A stretch of DNA of 64,000 nt, from assembly GCF_018881795.1 (NCBI RefSeq), contig NZ_JACVPQ010000001.1, positions 945,376 to 1,009,375 on the forward strand, written 5' to 3'. Shown here in pieces: positions 19,435 to 28,808 of the stretch; the stretch's first letter is position 1, and every line of letters begins with the position of its first letter. Below the pieces are notes generated by a model, which was not told where the DNA came from, did not search any database, and saw only the letters and a list, made by a program, of their open reading frames with translations. The translations under genes were made by a program, and so were the position numbers. The stretch is from Polynucleobacter sp. MWH-Jannik1A5 (lineage in GTDB: Bacteria > Pseudomonadota > Gammaproteobacteria > Burkholderiales > Burkholderiaceae).

Positions 19435-20169
19435 ATGATTGAACTTCAAAACGTTTCTAAATGGTATGGCTCCTTTCAGGTTCTGACGGACTGCACTACG
19501 TCAATCAAAAAAGGTGAGGTGGTGGTTATTTGCGGCCCTTCTGGTTCTGGGAAGTCGACTTTAATTAAAACCATCAATGCATTGGAGCCATTTCAGTCGG
19601 GCCAAATTTCAGTTGATGGCATTAATCTTCATGACCCTAAAACCAATCTGCCTAAATTGCGTGCTCGGGTAGGTATGGTATTTCAGCACTTTGAACTTTT
19701 CCCGCACCTTTCTATCACCGAGAATCTCACGCTTGCCCAAATTAAAGTATTGGGACGCACGGCTGATGAAGCAAAAACTCATGGCCTTAAGTATCTCGAG
19801 CGAGTTGGATTAATTGCGCAGAAAGATAAGTTTCCAGGTCAGCTATCTGGCGGCCAGCAACAACGCGTTGCCATCGCGCGTGCTTTGAGTATGGATCCAA
19901 TTGTGATGCTGTTTGATGAGCCTACCTCTGCCCTTGACCCTGAAATGGTTGGTGAGGTGTTAGATGTGATGGTGAAGCTTGCCAATGAGGGTATGACGAT
20001 GTGTTGCGTTACTCATGAAATGGGTTTTGCACGCAAGGTTAGTCATCGAGTGATCTTCATGGATCAGGGGCGCATTATTGAAGATTGCAGCAAGGATGAA
20101 TTCTTCGGCAATCCAGATGCGCGTTCGCCGAGAGCAAAAGACTTTTTATCTAAAATACTGGCTGGATAA
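19435..20169 (+). CDS. gltL: Glutamate/aspartate ABC transporter ATP-binding protein
   Basis: The ATPase drives uptake through GltJK. The Walker A motif GPSGSGKST is near residue 36, the Q-loop is in [13 protein letters not shown], the signature is [15 protein letters not shown], Walker B is [16 protein letters not shown] and the switch His is in [10 protein letters not shown]. Length 244 is standard. It ends convergent to the degS-like protease; a weak GC hairpin (GCGGA/TCCGC, 20175-20190) lies in the 23-base gap. Confidence 0.95.
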   Translation: MIELQNVSKWYGSFQVLTDCTTSIKKGEVVVICGPSGSGKSTLIKTINALEPFQSGQISVDGINLHDPKTNLPKLRARVGMVFQHFELFPHLSITENLTLAQIKVLGRTADEAKTHGLKYLERVGLIAQKDKFPGQLSGGQQQRVAIARALSMDPIVMLFDEPTSALDPEMVGEVLDVMVKLANEGMTMCCVTHEMGFARKVSHRVIFMDQGRIIEDCSKDEFFGNPDARSPRAKDFLSKILAG

Positions 20170-20192
20170 ATTTAGCGGAATAGACTCCGCCG

Positions 20193-21371
20193 TTAATTCA
20201 TTGTTTTTGGTTTGGGCCTTTTGCCGGCCTGAACCTTAAGCTCTAATTCTTTATCTTTGCGTAAGATTTTGAGAGTAGCCTCATTGCCTGGGCTAATTTG
20301 TGCAATCTGATTGAGTAGCTGTCTGACATCTTTGGTGCTATTGCCATTGACAGCAACTAAAACATCCCCAGGCTTGATGCCGCCCTTGGCTGCGGGCCCA
20401 CCCTCCAGAACTCCAGATAAAAGAACACCAGCGGTATTTTTAGGTAATCCTAGCGATTCAGAAAGCTCCTTTGAGAGGTTTTGAGGTTCCACCCCAATCC
20501 AGCCCCTTGTCACGCTGCCGTTACTTAGGATCGATTCCATGACCTGCTTTGCAAGGTTAACTGGGATGGCAAAACCAATCCCCATAGATCCTCCATTTTT
20601 GGAATAAATGGCAGTGTTAATTCCAATTAAATGGCCTCGTGTGTCTACTAATGCACCGCCGGAATTTCCGGGATTAATTGCAGCATCCGTTTGAATAAAG
20701 TTTTCAAAAGTATTGATGCCTACATGATCACGACCCAGGGCAGAAATAATTCCTGAGGTCACTGTTTGTCCAACTCCAAATGGATTTCCAATAGCGAGCA
20801 CAACATCACCCACATGAATGGATTCCACTTTTCCTAGCGTGATTGGTGTTGGTAATTGTTTGGCATCAATCTTTAAAACAGCAATGTCAGTTTCTGGGTC
20901 GCTGCCAATTATTTTGGCTTTTACTTTTCTTCCATCGGCAAGTGCTACATCAATTTCATCTGCATCACTAATGACATGATGATTGGTGAGAATAATGCCT
21001 TCGGGGCTTACTAGTACCCCAGAACCCAGGCTGGAGCTGGGCTCCGCGTCTGGTGGTTGATCGCCAAAAAAGAATTTAAAAAAAGGATCGGCCGAATTAT
21101 TCCCATTACCTTTGCGAGTTTTGGGTGTTACATTTGCCTTGCTTGTAAAAATATTGACTACTGCAGGCATCGATTTTTTGACAGCCTCATGATACGAGCC
21201 AGGACTGACTGCGGAGTTGTCGTAAGCGCCTTCCTTAAGGGTGACGCTCTCCACCATCGAGCCCATTTGTCCATTCGATAGCCAACTAGGTTTAAGAGTG
21301 GCAACAATGAACAATGCAGCCATCAAAATGGTTACTGATTGTGCAAATAGCAACCAGATTCGATTTAACAT
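20193..21371 (-). CDS. Membrane-anchored Do-like serine protease (DegS/AlgW type)
   Basis: A trypsin-like periplasmic protease with one C-terminal PDZ domain. An uncleaved N-terminal anchor (residues 4-27) and a single PDZ (about residues 285-375) point to the DegS/AlgW group, which starts envelope-stress proteolysis of an anti-sigma factor, rather than to two-PDZ DegP. The triad is His132 (TNHHVI), Asp162 (ETDIAVLK) and Ser237 (PGNSGGA). A disordered Asn/Gly-rich loop is at residues 80-115. Its real substrate is not known from sequence. mscL is immediately upstream on the same strand. Confidence 0.9.
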   Translation of the reverse strand: MLNRIWLLFAQSVTILMAALFIVATLKPSWLSNGQMGSMVESVTLKEGAYDNSAVSPGSYHEAVKKSMPAVVNIFTSKANVTPKTRKGNGNNSADPFFKFFFGDQPPDAEPSSSLGSGVLVSPEGIILTNHHVISDADEIDVALADGRKVKAKIIGSDPETDIAVLKIDAKQLPTPITLGKVESIHVGDVVLAIGNPFGVGQTVTSGIISALGRDHVGINTFENFIQTDAAINPGNSGGALVDTRGHLIGINTAIYSKNGGSMGIGFAIPVNLAKQVMESILSNGSVTRGWIGVEPQNLSKELSESLGLPKNTAGVLLSGVLEGGPAAKGGIKPGDVLVAVNGNSTKDVRQLLNQIAQISPGNEATLKILRKDKELELKVQAGKRPKPKTMN

Positions 21372-21392
21372 TTTGGATTGAGCGTAGGCAGA

Positions 21393-21815
21393 TTATTTTT
21401 TGAGGCTGTCACGAATCTCGCGAAGCAAAATCACATCCTCTGGAACTGGCGGAGGAGGGGGTGCATCCATTAAACGAATTCTATTTACCACTTTGACCAT
21501 TTGGAAGATGACGAAGGCCAAAAGAATGAAATTGATCGAAATGGTGATGAAGTTGCCATAGGCAAAAATGGGTACCCCAGCCTTTTTGAGGGCATCAAAG
21601 GTTCTTGGGACGCCCTCTGGGATATGGCCAAGGACAAGAAAAAGGTTCGTAAAGTCGATATGACCACCTAAAAGGGTCGAAATCACGGGCATAACGATGT
21701 CATTTACCAGGGAATCGACAATTTTCCCGAAAGCGCCGCCAATAATGACGCCGACTGCCAAATCAATCACATTGCCCTTTACAGCAAAGTCCCGAAACTC
21801 CTTTAAAACGCTCAT
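21393..21815 (-). CDS. mscL: Large-conductance mechanosensitive channel
   Basis: MscL opens under membrane tension and releases solutes on osmotic downshock. The 140-residue protein starts [33 protein letters not shown], the N-terminal helix and pore-lining TM1. TM2 is [23 protein letters not shown], and the C-terminal bundle follows a proline linker (PPPPPVPED). It lies 21 bases upstream of the protease gene and is divergent from petA. Confidence 0.96.
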   Translation of the reverse strand: MSVLKEFRDFAVKGNVIDLAVGVIIGGAFGKIVDSLVNDIVMPVISTLLGGHIDFTNLFLVLGHIPEGVPRTFDALKKAGVPIFAYGNFITISINFILLAFVIFQMVKVVNRIRLMDAPPPPPVPEDVILLREIRDSLKK

Positions 21816-21872
21816 AAATGCTTTCCTTTGAACATGGATCCAGATTAACCCGAAATTAACCCCATAACTTTC

Positions 21873-21900
21873 TTGCTTACCCCACTTTTTACTTTAAAAT
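21873..21900 (+). promoter_or_regulatory. Likely sigma70 promoter of petABC
   Basis: TTGCTT at 21873-21878 and TAAAAT at 21895-21900 are separated by 16 bases. They lie about 50 bases before the petA ATG, in the divergent gap to mscL. Confidence 0.6.
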
Positions 21901-21952
21901 CCTATCTTTAAGCAATTTCCACCCATAAATACCCTTTTTAGGAATTTTGTAA

Positions 21953-22555
21953 ATGAGTGACAAGCCCTGTATGGACAAGGATCGCCGTAATTGGTTGATC
22001 GCCACTTCGGCGGTTGGCGGCGTAGGCGCAGCTGCAGCCCTTTACCCTTTTGTGGACAGTTTTGAGCCTTCTGAGCGTGCTAAAGCCGCCGGAGCCGCTG
22101 TTGAAATCGATATCGCTGGCATGCAGCCGGACGAAATGAGAATGGTTGAATGGCGCGGTAAGCCTGTTTGGGTGGTTCGTCGTACCCCTGAGCAAGTTGC
22201 TGAGTTATCAAAGATTGATAGTGAATTGGCTGACCCAGATTCTTTGCGTGACCCAGCTCAATTTACGCCTCCTTACGCCCAGAATCAGTGGCGCTCCATT
22301 AAGCCGGAGTACCTTGTAGTTGTTGGCATTTGCACCCACTTGGGCTGCTCTCCTACTGCTAAGTTTGAATCAGGCGCACAACCTTCTTTGCCTAACAATT
22401 GGCCAGGCGGCTTCCTTTGCCCATGCCATGGTTCGACATTTGATATGGCCGGCCGTGTATTTAAGAACAAACCAGCCCCAGACAATATGGAAGTACCGCC
22501 GCATATGTATTTGAGCGATACCAAGATTCTGGTTGGCGAAGATAAGAAGGCCTAA
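21953..22555 (+). CDS. petA: Ubiquinol-cytochrome c reductase, Rieske iron-sulfur subunit
   Basis: This subunit carries the 2Fe-2S cluster of complex III and moves electrons from ubiquinol to cytochrome c1. Cluster ligands are Cys127/His129 in CTHLGC and Cys156/His159 in CPCHGS, with the two disulfide Cys also present. The N-terminus KDRRNWLIATSAVGG is a twin-arginine signal-anchor, so export probably uses the TatABC encoded at 8397-9946. Length is 200 residues. petB follows after 10 bases with a GGAGA RBS. Confidence 0.96.
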   Translation: MSDKPCMDKDRRNWLIATSAVGGVGAAAALYPFVDSFEPSERAKAAGAAVEIDIAGMQPDEMRMVEWRGKPVWVVRRTPEQVAELSKIDSELADPDSLRDPAQFTPPYAQNQWRSIKPEYLVVVGICTHLGCSPTAKFESGAQPSLPNNWPGGFLCPCHGSTFDMAGRVFKNKPAPDNMEVPPHMYLSDTKILVGEDKKA

Positions 22556-22565
22556 GGAGAGATAA

Positions 22566-23966
22566 ATGGCATTTCACGAAAAAGAAGTTCCTGCAGACGC
22601 TTCAGCCGCCGTAAAGCTAATGGCATGGGTTGACTCACGTTTGCCTGTTACAGACGCATTCAAGCGTCATATGAGTGAGTACTACGCTCCTAAGAACCTG
22701 AATTTTTTCTACATCTTTGGTGCATTGGCGATCGTTGTTTTGGCAATTCAGATCATTACTGGAATTTTCCTAGTGATGAACTACAAGCCAGACGCAGCTA
22801 AGGCATTTGAGTCTGTCGAATACATCATGCGCGAAGTGCCATGGGGTTGGTTGATTCGCTACATGCATTCAACTGGCGCCTCCATGTTCTTCGTAGTGGT
22901 TTATCTGCATATGTTCCGTGGCTTAATCTACGGTTCCTATCGCAAGCCACGTGAATTGATCTGGATTTTCGGTTGCGCAATTTTCTTGTGCTTGATGGGT
23001 GAGGCGTTCTTTGGTTACTTGCTCCCTTGGGGTCAAATGTCCTATTGGGGTGCACAAGTAATTGTGAACTTGTTCTCAGCGATTCCATTCATTGGCCCAG
23101 ATCTATCTTTGTGGTTGCGTGGCGACTATGTTGTTGGTGATGCTACCCTCAATCGTTTCTTTGCATTCCATGTGATTGCTATTCCATTGGTATTGATTGG
23201 ACTAGTTGCTGCTCATATTCTTGCCTTGCATGAAGTGGGCTCAAACAATCCAGATGGCGTAGAAATTAAAGAGAATTTAGATGCAAACGGTCATCCAGTT
23301 GATGGCATTCCGTTCCATCCTTATTACAGCGTTCACGACGTCATGTACTTGGGCGGATTCTTAATGGTATTTGCTTGTGTCGTATTCTTTGCGCCAGAGA
23401 TGGGTGGATACTTCTTGGAAGCAAATAACTTTATTCCGGCTAATCCATTCGTAACGCCAACACATATTGCTCCGGTCTGGTATTTCACGCCGTTCTACTC
23501 CATGTTGCGTGCAACGACCACTAACTTCCTATTGCCTTTGTGGATCTTCTTGGCAGTCATTCTTGGAATGTTTGCGAGAAGTTCAAGCGATAAAAAAGTG
23601 AAGGGCGCATGTGCCGCAATCGCAGTGATATTGGCCGCAGGCTTCTACCTGTTTGATGCTAAGTTTTGGGGTGTTGTGATCATGGGCGGTTCTGTTGTGA
23701 TCATGTTCTTCTTGCCTTGGCTTGATAAGTCACCAGTGAAATCAATTCGCTATCGTCCACAGTTCCATAAATATATTTATGGTGTGTTCGTTGTGAGTTT
23801 CATTATCTTGGGTTACTTAGGTATTGAGCCACCATCACCAGTATTCGAAAAGATTTCTCAGATTTGTACGATTTATTATCTGGGCTTTTTCTTGGCAATG
23901 CCTTTCTGGAGCAAGCTTGGTACGTTCAAGCCAGTTCCAACGCGCGTTACTTTTAAGCCCCATTAA
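22566..23966 (+). CDS. petB: Cytochrome b of the bc1 complex
   Basis: Cytochrome b has eight membrane helices and two hemes and contains the quinol oxidation and reduction sites. Heme ligands are in RYMHSTGAS and FFAFHVIAIPL/AHILALHEVGSNNP. The Qo-site motif PEWY of many species is represented by APVWYFTPFYSMLR. Length 466 is on the long side, with a C-terminal membrane extension as in other betaproteobacteria. Confidence 0.96.
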   Translation: MAFHEKEVPADASAAVKLMAWVDSRLPVTDAFKRHMSEYYAPKNLNFFYIFGALAIVVLAIQIITGIFLVMNYKPDAAKAFESVEYIMREVPWGWLIRYMHSTGASMFFVVVYLHMFRGLIYGSYRKPRELIWIFGCAIFLCLMGEAFFGYLLPWGQMSYWGAQVIVNLFSAIPFIGPDLSLWLRGDYVVGDATLNRFFAFHVIAIPLVLIGLVAAHILALHEVGSNNPDGVEIKENLDANGHPVDGIPFHPYYSVHDVMYLGGFLMVFACVVFFAPEMGGYFLEANNFIPANPFVTPTHIAPVWYFTPFYSMLRATTTNFLLPLWIFLAVILGMFARSSSDKKVKGACAAIAVILAAGFYLFDAKFWGVVIMGGSVVIMFFLPWLDKSPVKSIRYRPQFHKYIYGVFVVSFIILGYLGIEPPSPVFEKISQICTIYYLGFFLAMPFWSKLGTFKPVPTRVTFKPH

Positions 23967-24007
23967 TTCACGCCTGAGATATCAGCAAAGAGAAACTAGG
24001 AACTAGC

Positions 24008-24781
24008 ATGAAACGAATTCTGCAAACTTTGATGGGCGTCTGCCAAGCAACAGTATTGGTTGCGGCCCTCGGCTTTGGTGTTAATGCCAATGCAAATGAA
24101 GGTGGCTTTCCTTTAGATAAAGCCCCTGATCGTGTAAGTAGCAATGCCTCATTGCAAAATGGCGCAAAGATTTTTGTGAACTATTGCTTAAATTGCCACT
24201 CAGCAACAAGCATGCGTTACAACCGCTTGCGCGATATCGGTTTGACAGATCAGCAAATTAAAGACAATTTGATTTTGACTGATGCCAAGGTTGGCGATCT
24301 GATGACGATTTCCATGACACCTAAAGAAGGTAAGGCATGGTTTGGTAAGACTCCACCAGATTTATCTGTTGAGGCTCGTGCCCGTGGTATCGACTGGCTC
24401 TATACCTACTTCCGCACTTTCTATAAAGACGACAACACTCAGACCGGATGGAACAACTTGGTATATCCAAACGTGGGTATGCCGCATGTTTTATGGCAGT
24501 TGCAGGGTGAGCGTGCTGCGAAGTTCGAAGAGCGCAAAGATCCTCATGACGACAGCAGGGTTGAAAAAGTATTTGTAGGCTTTGAGCAATTAACCCCAGG
24601 CACAATGAAGTCACAAGAGTATGACGACAATATCGCCGACTTAGTTGCCTTCATGTCATGGATGGCTGAGCCAGTGCAATTAGAGCGTAAACGCCTTGGC
24701 GTAGTGGTGCTCTTGTTCTTGGCAATCTTTACCATTTTGGCTTGGCGTTTGAACAAGGCCTACTGGAAAGATATTCACTAA
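24008..24781 (+). CDS. petC: Cytochrome c1
   Basis: Cytochrome c1 passes electrons from the Rieske centre to soluble cytochrome c. The heme-binding CLNCH is at residues 60-64, and the axial Met is probably in DLMTISMTP or VGMPH. A signal peptide ends near NANANEGG, and a C-terminal anchor helix (LGVVVLLFLAIFTILAW) fixes it to the membrane. Last gene of petABC, followed by a perfect hairpin. Confidence 0.95.
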   Translation: MKRILQTLMGVCQATVLVAALGFGVNANANEGGFPLDKAPDRVSSNASLQNGAKIFVNYCLNCHSATSMRYNRLRDIGLTDQQIKDNLILTDAKVGDLMTISMTPKEGKAWFGKTPPDLSVEARARGIDWLYTYFRTFYKDDNTQTGWNNLVYPNVGMPHVLWQLQGERAAKFEERKDPHDDSRVEKVFVGFEQLTPGTMKSQEYDDNIADLVAFMSWMAEPVQLERKRLGVVVLLFLAIFTILAWRLNKAYWKDIH

Positions 24782-24790
24782 TTGAATGAA

Positions 24791-24814
24791 ATGGGCTCTA
24801 CAAGTAGAGCCCAT
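24791..24814 (+). terminator. Perfect hairpin between petC and sspA
   Basis: ATGGGCTCTAC at 24791-24801 pairs fully with GTAGAGCCCAT at 24804-24814, leaving a 2-base loop. No T-run follows, so it may be a weak or Rho-assisted terminator, or an mRNA 3'-end stabiliser for petABC. Confidence 0.5.
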
Positions 24815-24880
24815 TGGTGATGAGATTTAACGCTGATGTGCGTTTGTTGTATTGAAGTAGAAATTTAAGGAAATAAATTT

Positions 24881-25492
24881 ATGATGGTGTTGTACTCGGG
24901 TACTAATTGCCCATTCTCGCAACGCTGCCGTTTGGTGCTTTTTGAAAAAGGCATGGATTTTGAAATCCGCGATGTCGACTTGTTTAACAAGCCTGAAGAC
25001 ATCTCCGTAATGAACCCTTATGGCCAAGTTCCAATCTTGGTTGAGCGCGACCTAATTTTGTATGAATCAAACATCATCAATGAATATATTGATGAGCGTT
25101 TTCCTCATCCACAGTTGATGCCGCCTGATCCCGTAGCACGCGCACGCGCACGCCTCTTCCTTTTCAATTTTGAGAAAGAATTGTTTGTGCACGTTGCTGC
25201 TTTAGAGAACGAAAAGGGTAAGGCTGCTGAGAAGGTTCATGAAAAAGCGCGCTTAGCGATTCGTGATCGCTTAACTCAGTTGGCGCCTATTTTTGTAAAA
25301 AATAAGTATATGTTGGGTGATGAGTTCTCAATGTTGGATGTTGCGATTGCACCATTGCTATGGCGTCTTGAGCATTACGGCATTGATCTTTCACGCAATG
25401 CTGCTGCTCTCTTGAAATACGCTGAGCGTATTTTTAGTAGACCTGCTTACATCGAAGCTTTGACTCCTTCTGAGAAGGTAATGCGCCGCTAA
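24881..25492 (+). CDS. sspA: Stringent starvation protein A, glutathione S-transferase fold
   Basis: SspA binds RNA polymerase in E. coli and helps stationary-phase and acid survival. It has a GST fold without known transferase activity. The N-terminal thioredoxin-like part (MVLYSGTNCPFSQRCRLVLFEKGM) and the RARARLFLFNFEKELF helix region match SspA. The 203-residue length is usual. sspB follows after 29 bases, the standard pairing. Confidence 0.93.
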   Translation: MMVLYSGTNCPFSQRCRLVLFEKGMDFEIRDVDLFNKPEDISVMNPYGQVPILVERDLILYESNIINEYIDERFPHPQLMPPDPVARARARLFLFNFEKELFVHVAALENEKGKAAEKVHEKARLAIRDRLTQLAPIFVKNKYMLGDEFSMLDVAIAPLLWRLEHYGIDLSRNAAALLKYAERIFSRPAYIEALTPSEKVMRR

Positions 25493-25521
25493 GCTTTTCT
25501 AGCGGTTCACTATTAGTCAGT

Positions 25522-25929
25522 ATGTCTGACGTCCCAAGCAACAAACCCTACCTAATCCGTGCCCTACATCAGTGGTGCACGGATTTTGGTTTTACGCCCT
25601 TCATGGCTGTTTTTGTTGATGCCAGGGTGGAAGTGCCTATGGAGTTTGTTAAGAACGATGAAATTGTCCTTAACCTGTCACTTGAGGCCTGTCATCAGCT
25701 ACAGATGGAGAATGACTGGATCAGCTTTCAGGCGAGATTTGGGGGCATTCCTAGAAAGATTATGGTTCCCGTTAGCCATGTTTTGGCTATCTACTCTAGG
25801 GAAAATGGCCAGGGCATGTCTTTCCCATTTGACCCCGCTCAGGCCCGCGATCTACATATCGCAGATTCCGGGGATCAGACCCCAGAAAAACCAAAAACAA
25901 GTAGACCTAGCTTGAAGATTGTGAAATAG
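25522..25929 (+). CDS. sspB: ClpXP protease specificity-enhancing factor
   Basis: SspB tethers ssrA-tagged proteins to ClpXP. The folded domain starts NKPYLIRALHQWCTDFGFTPFMAVFVD and includes FQARFGGIPRKIMVPVSHVLAIYSRENGQG. The C-terminus (TSRPSLKIVK) is the short tail that docks on the ClpX zinc domain, after a Pro/Asp/Lys linker. It ends 18 bases before tRNA-Thr. Confidence 0.95.
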   Translation: MSDVPSNKPYLIRALHQWCTDFGFTPFMAVFVDARVEVPMEFVKNDEIVLNLSLEACHQLQMENDWISFQARFGGIPRKIMVPVSHVLAIYSRENGQGMSFPFDPAQARDLHIADSGDQTPEKPKTSRPSLKIVK

Positions 25930-25947
25930 GATAAAATATATCCCGTT

Positions 25948-26023
25948 GCCCCTTTAGCTCATCTGGTAGAGCAACTGATTTGTAATCAGTAGGTGGTCTG
26001 TTCGAGTCGGACAAGGGGCACCA
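25948..26023 (+). tRNA. tRNA-Thr(TGT)
   Basis: A full cloverleaf of 76 bases with encoded CCA. Acceptor strands GCCCCTT (25948-25954) and AAGGGGC (26013-26019) pair completely. The anticodon stem is ACTGA/TCAGT with the loop TTTGTAA, giving anticodon TGT at 25981-25983. The T-arm is GTCTG/CGGAC with loop TTCGAGT. A TAAAAT -10-like sequence is at 25932-25937. A degenerate copy of its 3' 64 bases is found at 28929-28992. Confidence 0.97.
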
Positions 26024-26092
26024 TTAATTTTCTGTATGTTTCCCCAACATACTATTACACCTCCTCTCTTTGGCTTTGGTTAGTTTTAGCTT

Positions 26093-27586
26093 ATGAATCT
26101 TGCCGCCCAAATACTTTTAAAAAATGCATTTGATTGCATTGCCAAAGATAAGCTTGATGAGTCCGAGGAGTTGCTTAAAAAGGCATTGAATTGTGCGCCA
26201 AATAACCACGATATTTTAAGGTGCATGTCGGTAGTTGCAGCGCTTAAAACTGATTATGCTAGAGCTCTCAGTTTGATTAACCAAGTTATTGCTATTGCCC
26301 CTCATGACGGTGTGGCCCACAGCAACCGAGGTAATATCCTTCAGGCTTTAGGTCAACATGAAGATGCTTTATTAAGTTTTAACGAGGCAATTCGTTTGCT
26401 TCCAACTTATGCTGAGGCTTACAACAACAAAGCAAACGTTTTACAAGAGCTATATCGTTTTGAGGACGCATTAGTTTGGTATGACAAGGCTATTGCAATA
26501 GATCCAAGTTATGCAAAGGCATATAAAAACAAAGGCAATGCTCTGGAGTGGCTTCGTAGGCACGAAGAGGCTATGGCATGTTTTGATATAGCAACCTCTG
26601 TAGATCCCAGCTACGTTGACGCTTATTGGCAAAAAGGTTTAAGTCAATTAGCTAGCGGAAATTTTCAATTGGGGTGGCAAAATTACGAGGCTAGATGGAC
26701 AAAATCTATTCCAGTAAAATTTCAGCACGCAGGAGTAGCTAGACTAGAGAGCCTTAACAATCTCCATGGTAAGAAGTTAATTGTCTGGGCAGAGCAAGGT
26801 CTTGGCGATTCAATTCAATTTTGCAGATACATAAAGCCTTTATCGCAGACTGGCGCACAAATCACTTTTTTAGTGCCCGATCAGTTGTTGGATATTTTCA
26901 ATCCATTGCGTGCTTTTTGTGACCTGAGATCAGGTTTGGTTTATACCCCAAAAGATTTTGATTTTCAAACACCGTTAATGTCATTACCTTTGTTATTTGG
27001 GACGGATTTGAATACCATTCCGCAGGAAATTCCATATTTAGAAGTTAAAGAAGAGAAGAAAAAGCTATTACAAAAGGCGCTCCATCCATCAACTAACTTA
27101 AGGGTTGGTGTTGTCTGGAGTGGCGGTCATCGACCTATACATTTGGATGGATATTTAGAGGGCGAGCGCCGAAATATAGCGCTCGATCAAATTGCATTTC
27201 TTGGCGACCTTAATGGAATTGATTTTTATAGCCTACAAAAGGGTGATCCGGCAGAATCTGAGCTAGCCGCAAAGAAGAAAATTCTTTGGCCAGATATTAT
27301 TAATTGTGCTCCCTTAATTAATGATTTTACGGATACCGCAGCCTTGCTAGATTCTCTGGATCTGCTGATCTCTGTGGACACTTCAACAGCCCATCTGGCA
27401 GGCGCTCTCGGAAAACCCGTGTGGATATTGAATCGCTACGACTCTTGTTGGCGCTGGTTGCGAGGTAGAGACGATAGTCCTTGGTATCCTACGGCCAAAA
27501 TCTATCATCAAATGAAAGCTGCCGATTGGACTGAGGTTATTGAGCGCGTTAAGGTTGATTTAGCCAAATTAGTTGAAAGTCGCTAG
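26093..27586 (+). CDS. TPR protein with GT9-like glycosyltransferase C-terminal domain
   Basis: A paralogue of the 15071 gene. Residues 1-200 are five or six TPR units (GQHEDALLSFNEAIRLLP, YRFEDALVWYDKAIAIDP). The C-terminal 290 residues carry VWAEQGLGDSIQFCRY, FYSLQKGDPAESEL and SVDTSTAHLAGALGKPVWILNRYDSCWRW, the GT9-like donor site. It is the first gene after tRNA-Thr and opens the second glycosylation block. No signal peptide or membrane segment is seen, so it is probably cytoplasmic. Acceptor and sugar are unknown. Confidence 0.86.
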   Translation: MNLAAQILLKNAFDCIAKDKLDESEELLKKALNCAPNNHDILRCMSVVAALKTDYARALSLINQVIAIAPHDGVAHSNRGNILQALGQHEDALLSFNEAIRLLPTYAEAYNNKANVLQELYRFEDALVWYDKAIAIDPSYAKAYKNKGNALEWLRRHEEAMACFDIATSVDPSYVDAYWQKGLSQLASGNFQLGWQNYEARWTKSIPVKFQHAGVARLESLNNLHGKKLIVWAEQGLGDSIQFCRYIKPLSQTGAQITFLVPDQLLDIFNPLRAFCDLRSGLVYTPKDFDFQTPLMSLPLLFGTDLNTIPQEIPYLEVKEEKKKLLQKALHPSTNLRVGVVWSGGHRPIHLDGYLEGERRNIALDQIAFLGDLNGIDFYSLQKGDPAESELAAKKKILWPDIINCAPLINDFTDTAALLDSLDLLISVDTSTAHLAGALGKPVWILNRYDSCWRWLRGRDDSPWYPTAKIYHQMKAADWTEVIERVKVDLAKLVESR

Positions 27587-27679
27587 ACTAAGACTGACTT
27601 ATCAGCTGATTTTATGGGGATAAGATAGGTCTGTAGTGTTTGGCAAGGCCATCCTTAACCTTGGCACTAAAATATCTCC

Positions 27680-28756
27680 ATGGCATATAAAAAAATTGGA
27701 TTTGATGCGGGCTTAATGTCTCTTAGGGGCACCCATATTGCTATTTTTGACTACGCACTCCAAAATCAACAATTGCTAGGCAATGAATCCGTAGTTTTTT
27801 ACGATCGTCGCTCTGAGCAGATACAGCCATCTGTATTTGAAAAATTTCAAAAAGAATTTAAGTTAACTCCTTACGACCATTTTTCTGAGTTAAATTCTAT
27901 TGCCGATAGTGGCTTAATTGATGCAATGTATCTGATTAAATCGGGTGAACGTGATCAATATCTATTGCCTGGTGTTCCCAATTTGATTCATGCGGTCTTT
28001 CCGCAAAAGGTGGATGAGATGCATGGTGATATTTATGCCTATGTATCCCAGTGGTTGAGTGAGGAGTGTTCAAATGGAAAGATTCCTTTTGTACCGCACA
28101 TCATCGATTTACCAGTTCAGGGAAGTTCACAAAGAGCGGCTCTTGGTATTCCCGAAGATGCTGTCGTATTCGGGTGTTATGGTGGAAGCGATAGCTTTAA
28201 CCTCGATTTTGTGAAGAAGGTAATTGCAGAAGTTGTTGCTAAAAATACCCAGATCTATTTTCTGTTCATGAACATTGATCGGTTTATTGATCATTCCCAG
28301 GTGATATTCCTGCCAGGCAATTCTGATCCCGTTTTTAAATCTAGCTTTATTAATACCTGCGATGCCATGATTCATGCAAGAGGTATTGGTGAGAGTTTTG
28401 GTCTGGCTTGTGGAGAGTTTTCTATGCACAACAAGCCTGTTATCACTTACGCACTTTCTCCCCAGAGAAATCACATTGATGTTTTGGGATCTAAGGCTAT
28501 TTTGTACAAAGGCCCTAAGGATCTCAGCGAGATTTTCTTAAACTTTGATAAAGCAGCATCTCAAAAACAAAATTGGGACTGTTATTCTAGGGATTTCTCA
28601 CCCCCTGCAGTGATGAAAAAATTTCAGTCTGTTTTTTTAAGTGATGATGCGACTAAGCGAGCAGAAATCAATATCAGCAACTTTGATAAGGCAGTCATAC
28701 AGGGAAGGCGCTTTAGAAAGAAGCTTCGTAGCCTATCTCGCAAGTTGTATTTGTAG
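27680..28756 (+). CDS. Putative GT-B glycosyltransferase
   Basis: This 358-residue protein is not a close match to any family I can name. The C-terminal half contains RGIGESFGLACGEFSMHNKPVI, which has the ESFGLACGE pattern (E-x7-E) seen in GT4-type retaining glycosyltransferases, and VVFGCYGGSDSF resembles the start of their C-terminal Rossmann domain. There are no TPRs. A basic C-terminal tail (RRFRKKLRSLSRKL) could touch the membrane surface. It lies inside the glycosyltransferase block, followed by the tRNA/phasin relic. Confidence 0.65.
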   Translation: MAYKKIGFDAGLMSLRGTHIAIFDYALQNQQLLGNESVVFYDRRSEQIQPSVFEKFQKEFKLTPYDHFSELNSIADSGLIDAMYLIKSGERDQYLLPGVPNLIHAVFPQKVDEMHGDIYAYVSQWLSEECSNGKIPFVPHIIDLPVQGSSQRAALGIPEDAVVFGCYGGSDSFNLDFVKKVIAEVVAKNTQIYFLFMNIDRFIDHSQVIFLPGNSDPVFKSSFINTCDAMIHARGIGESFGLACGEFSMHNKPVITYALSPQRNHIDVLGSKAILYKGPKDLSEIFLNFDKAASQKQNWDCYSRDFSPPAVMKKFQSVFLSDDATKRAEINISNFDKAVIQGRRFRKKLRSLSRKLYL

Positions 28757-28808
28757 GGTGCGCTAAAGGCCACATCGATAGCCGATAGGGCTGTGTTGGG
28801 GTTAGTTG

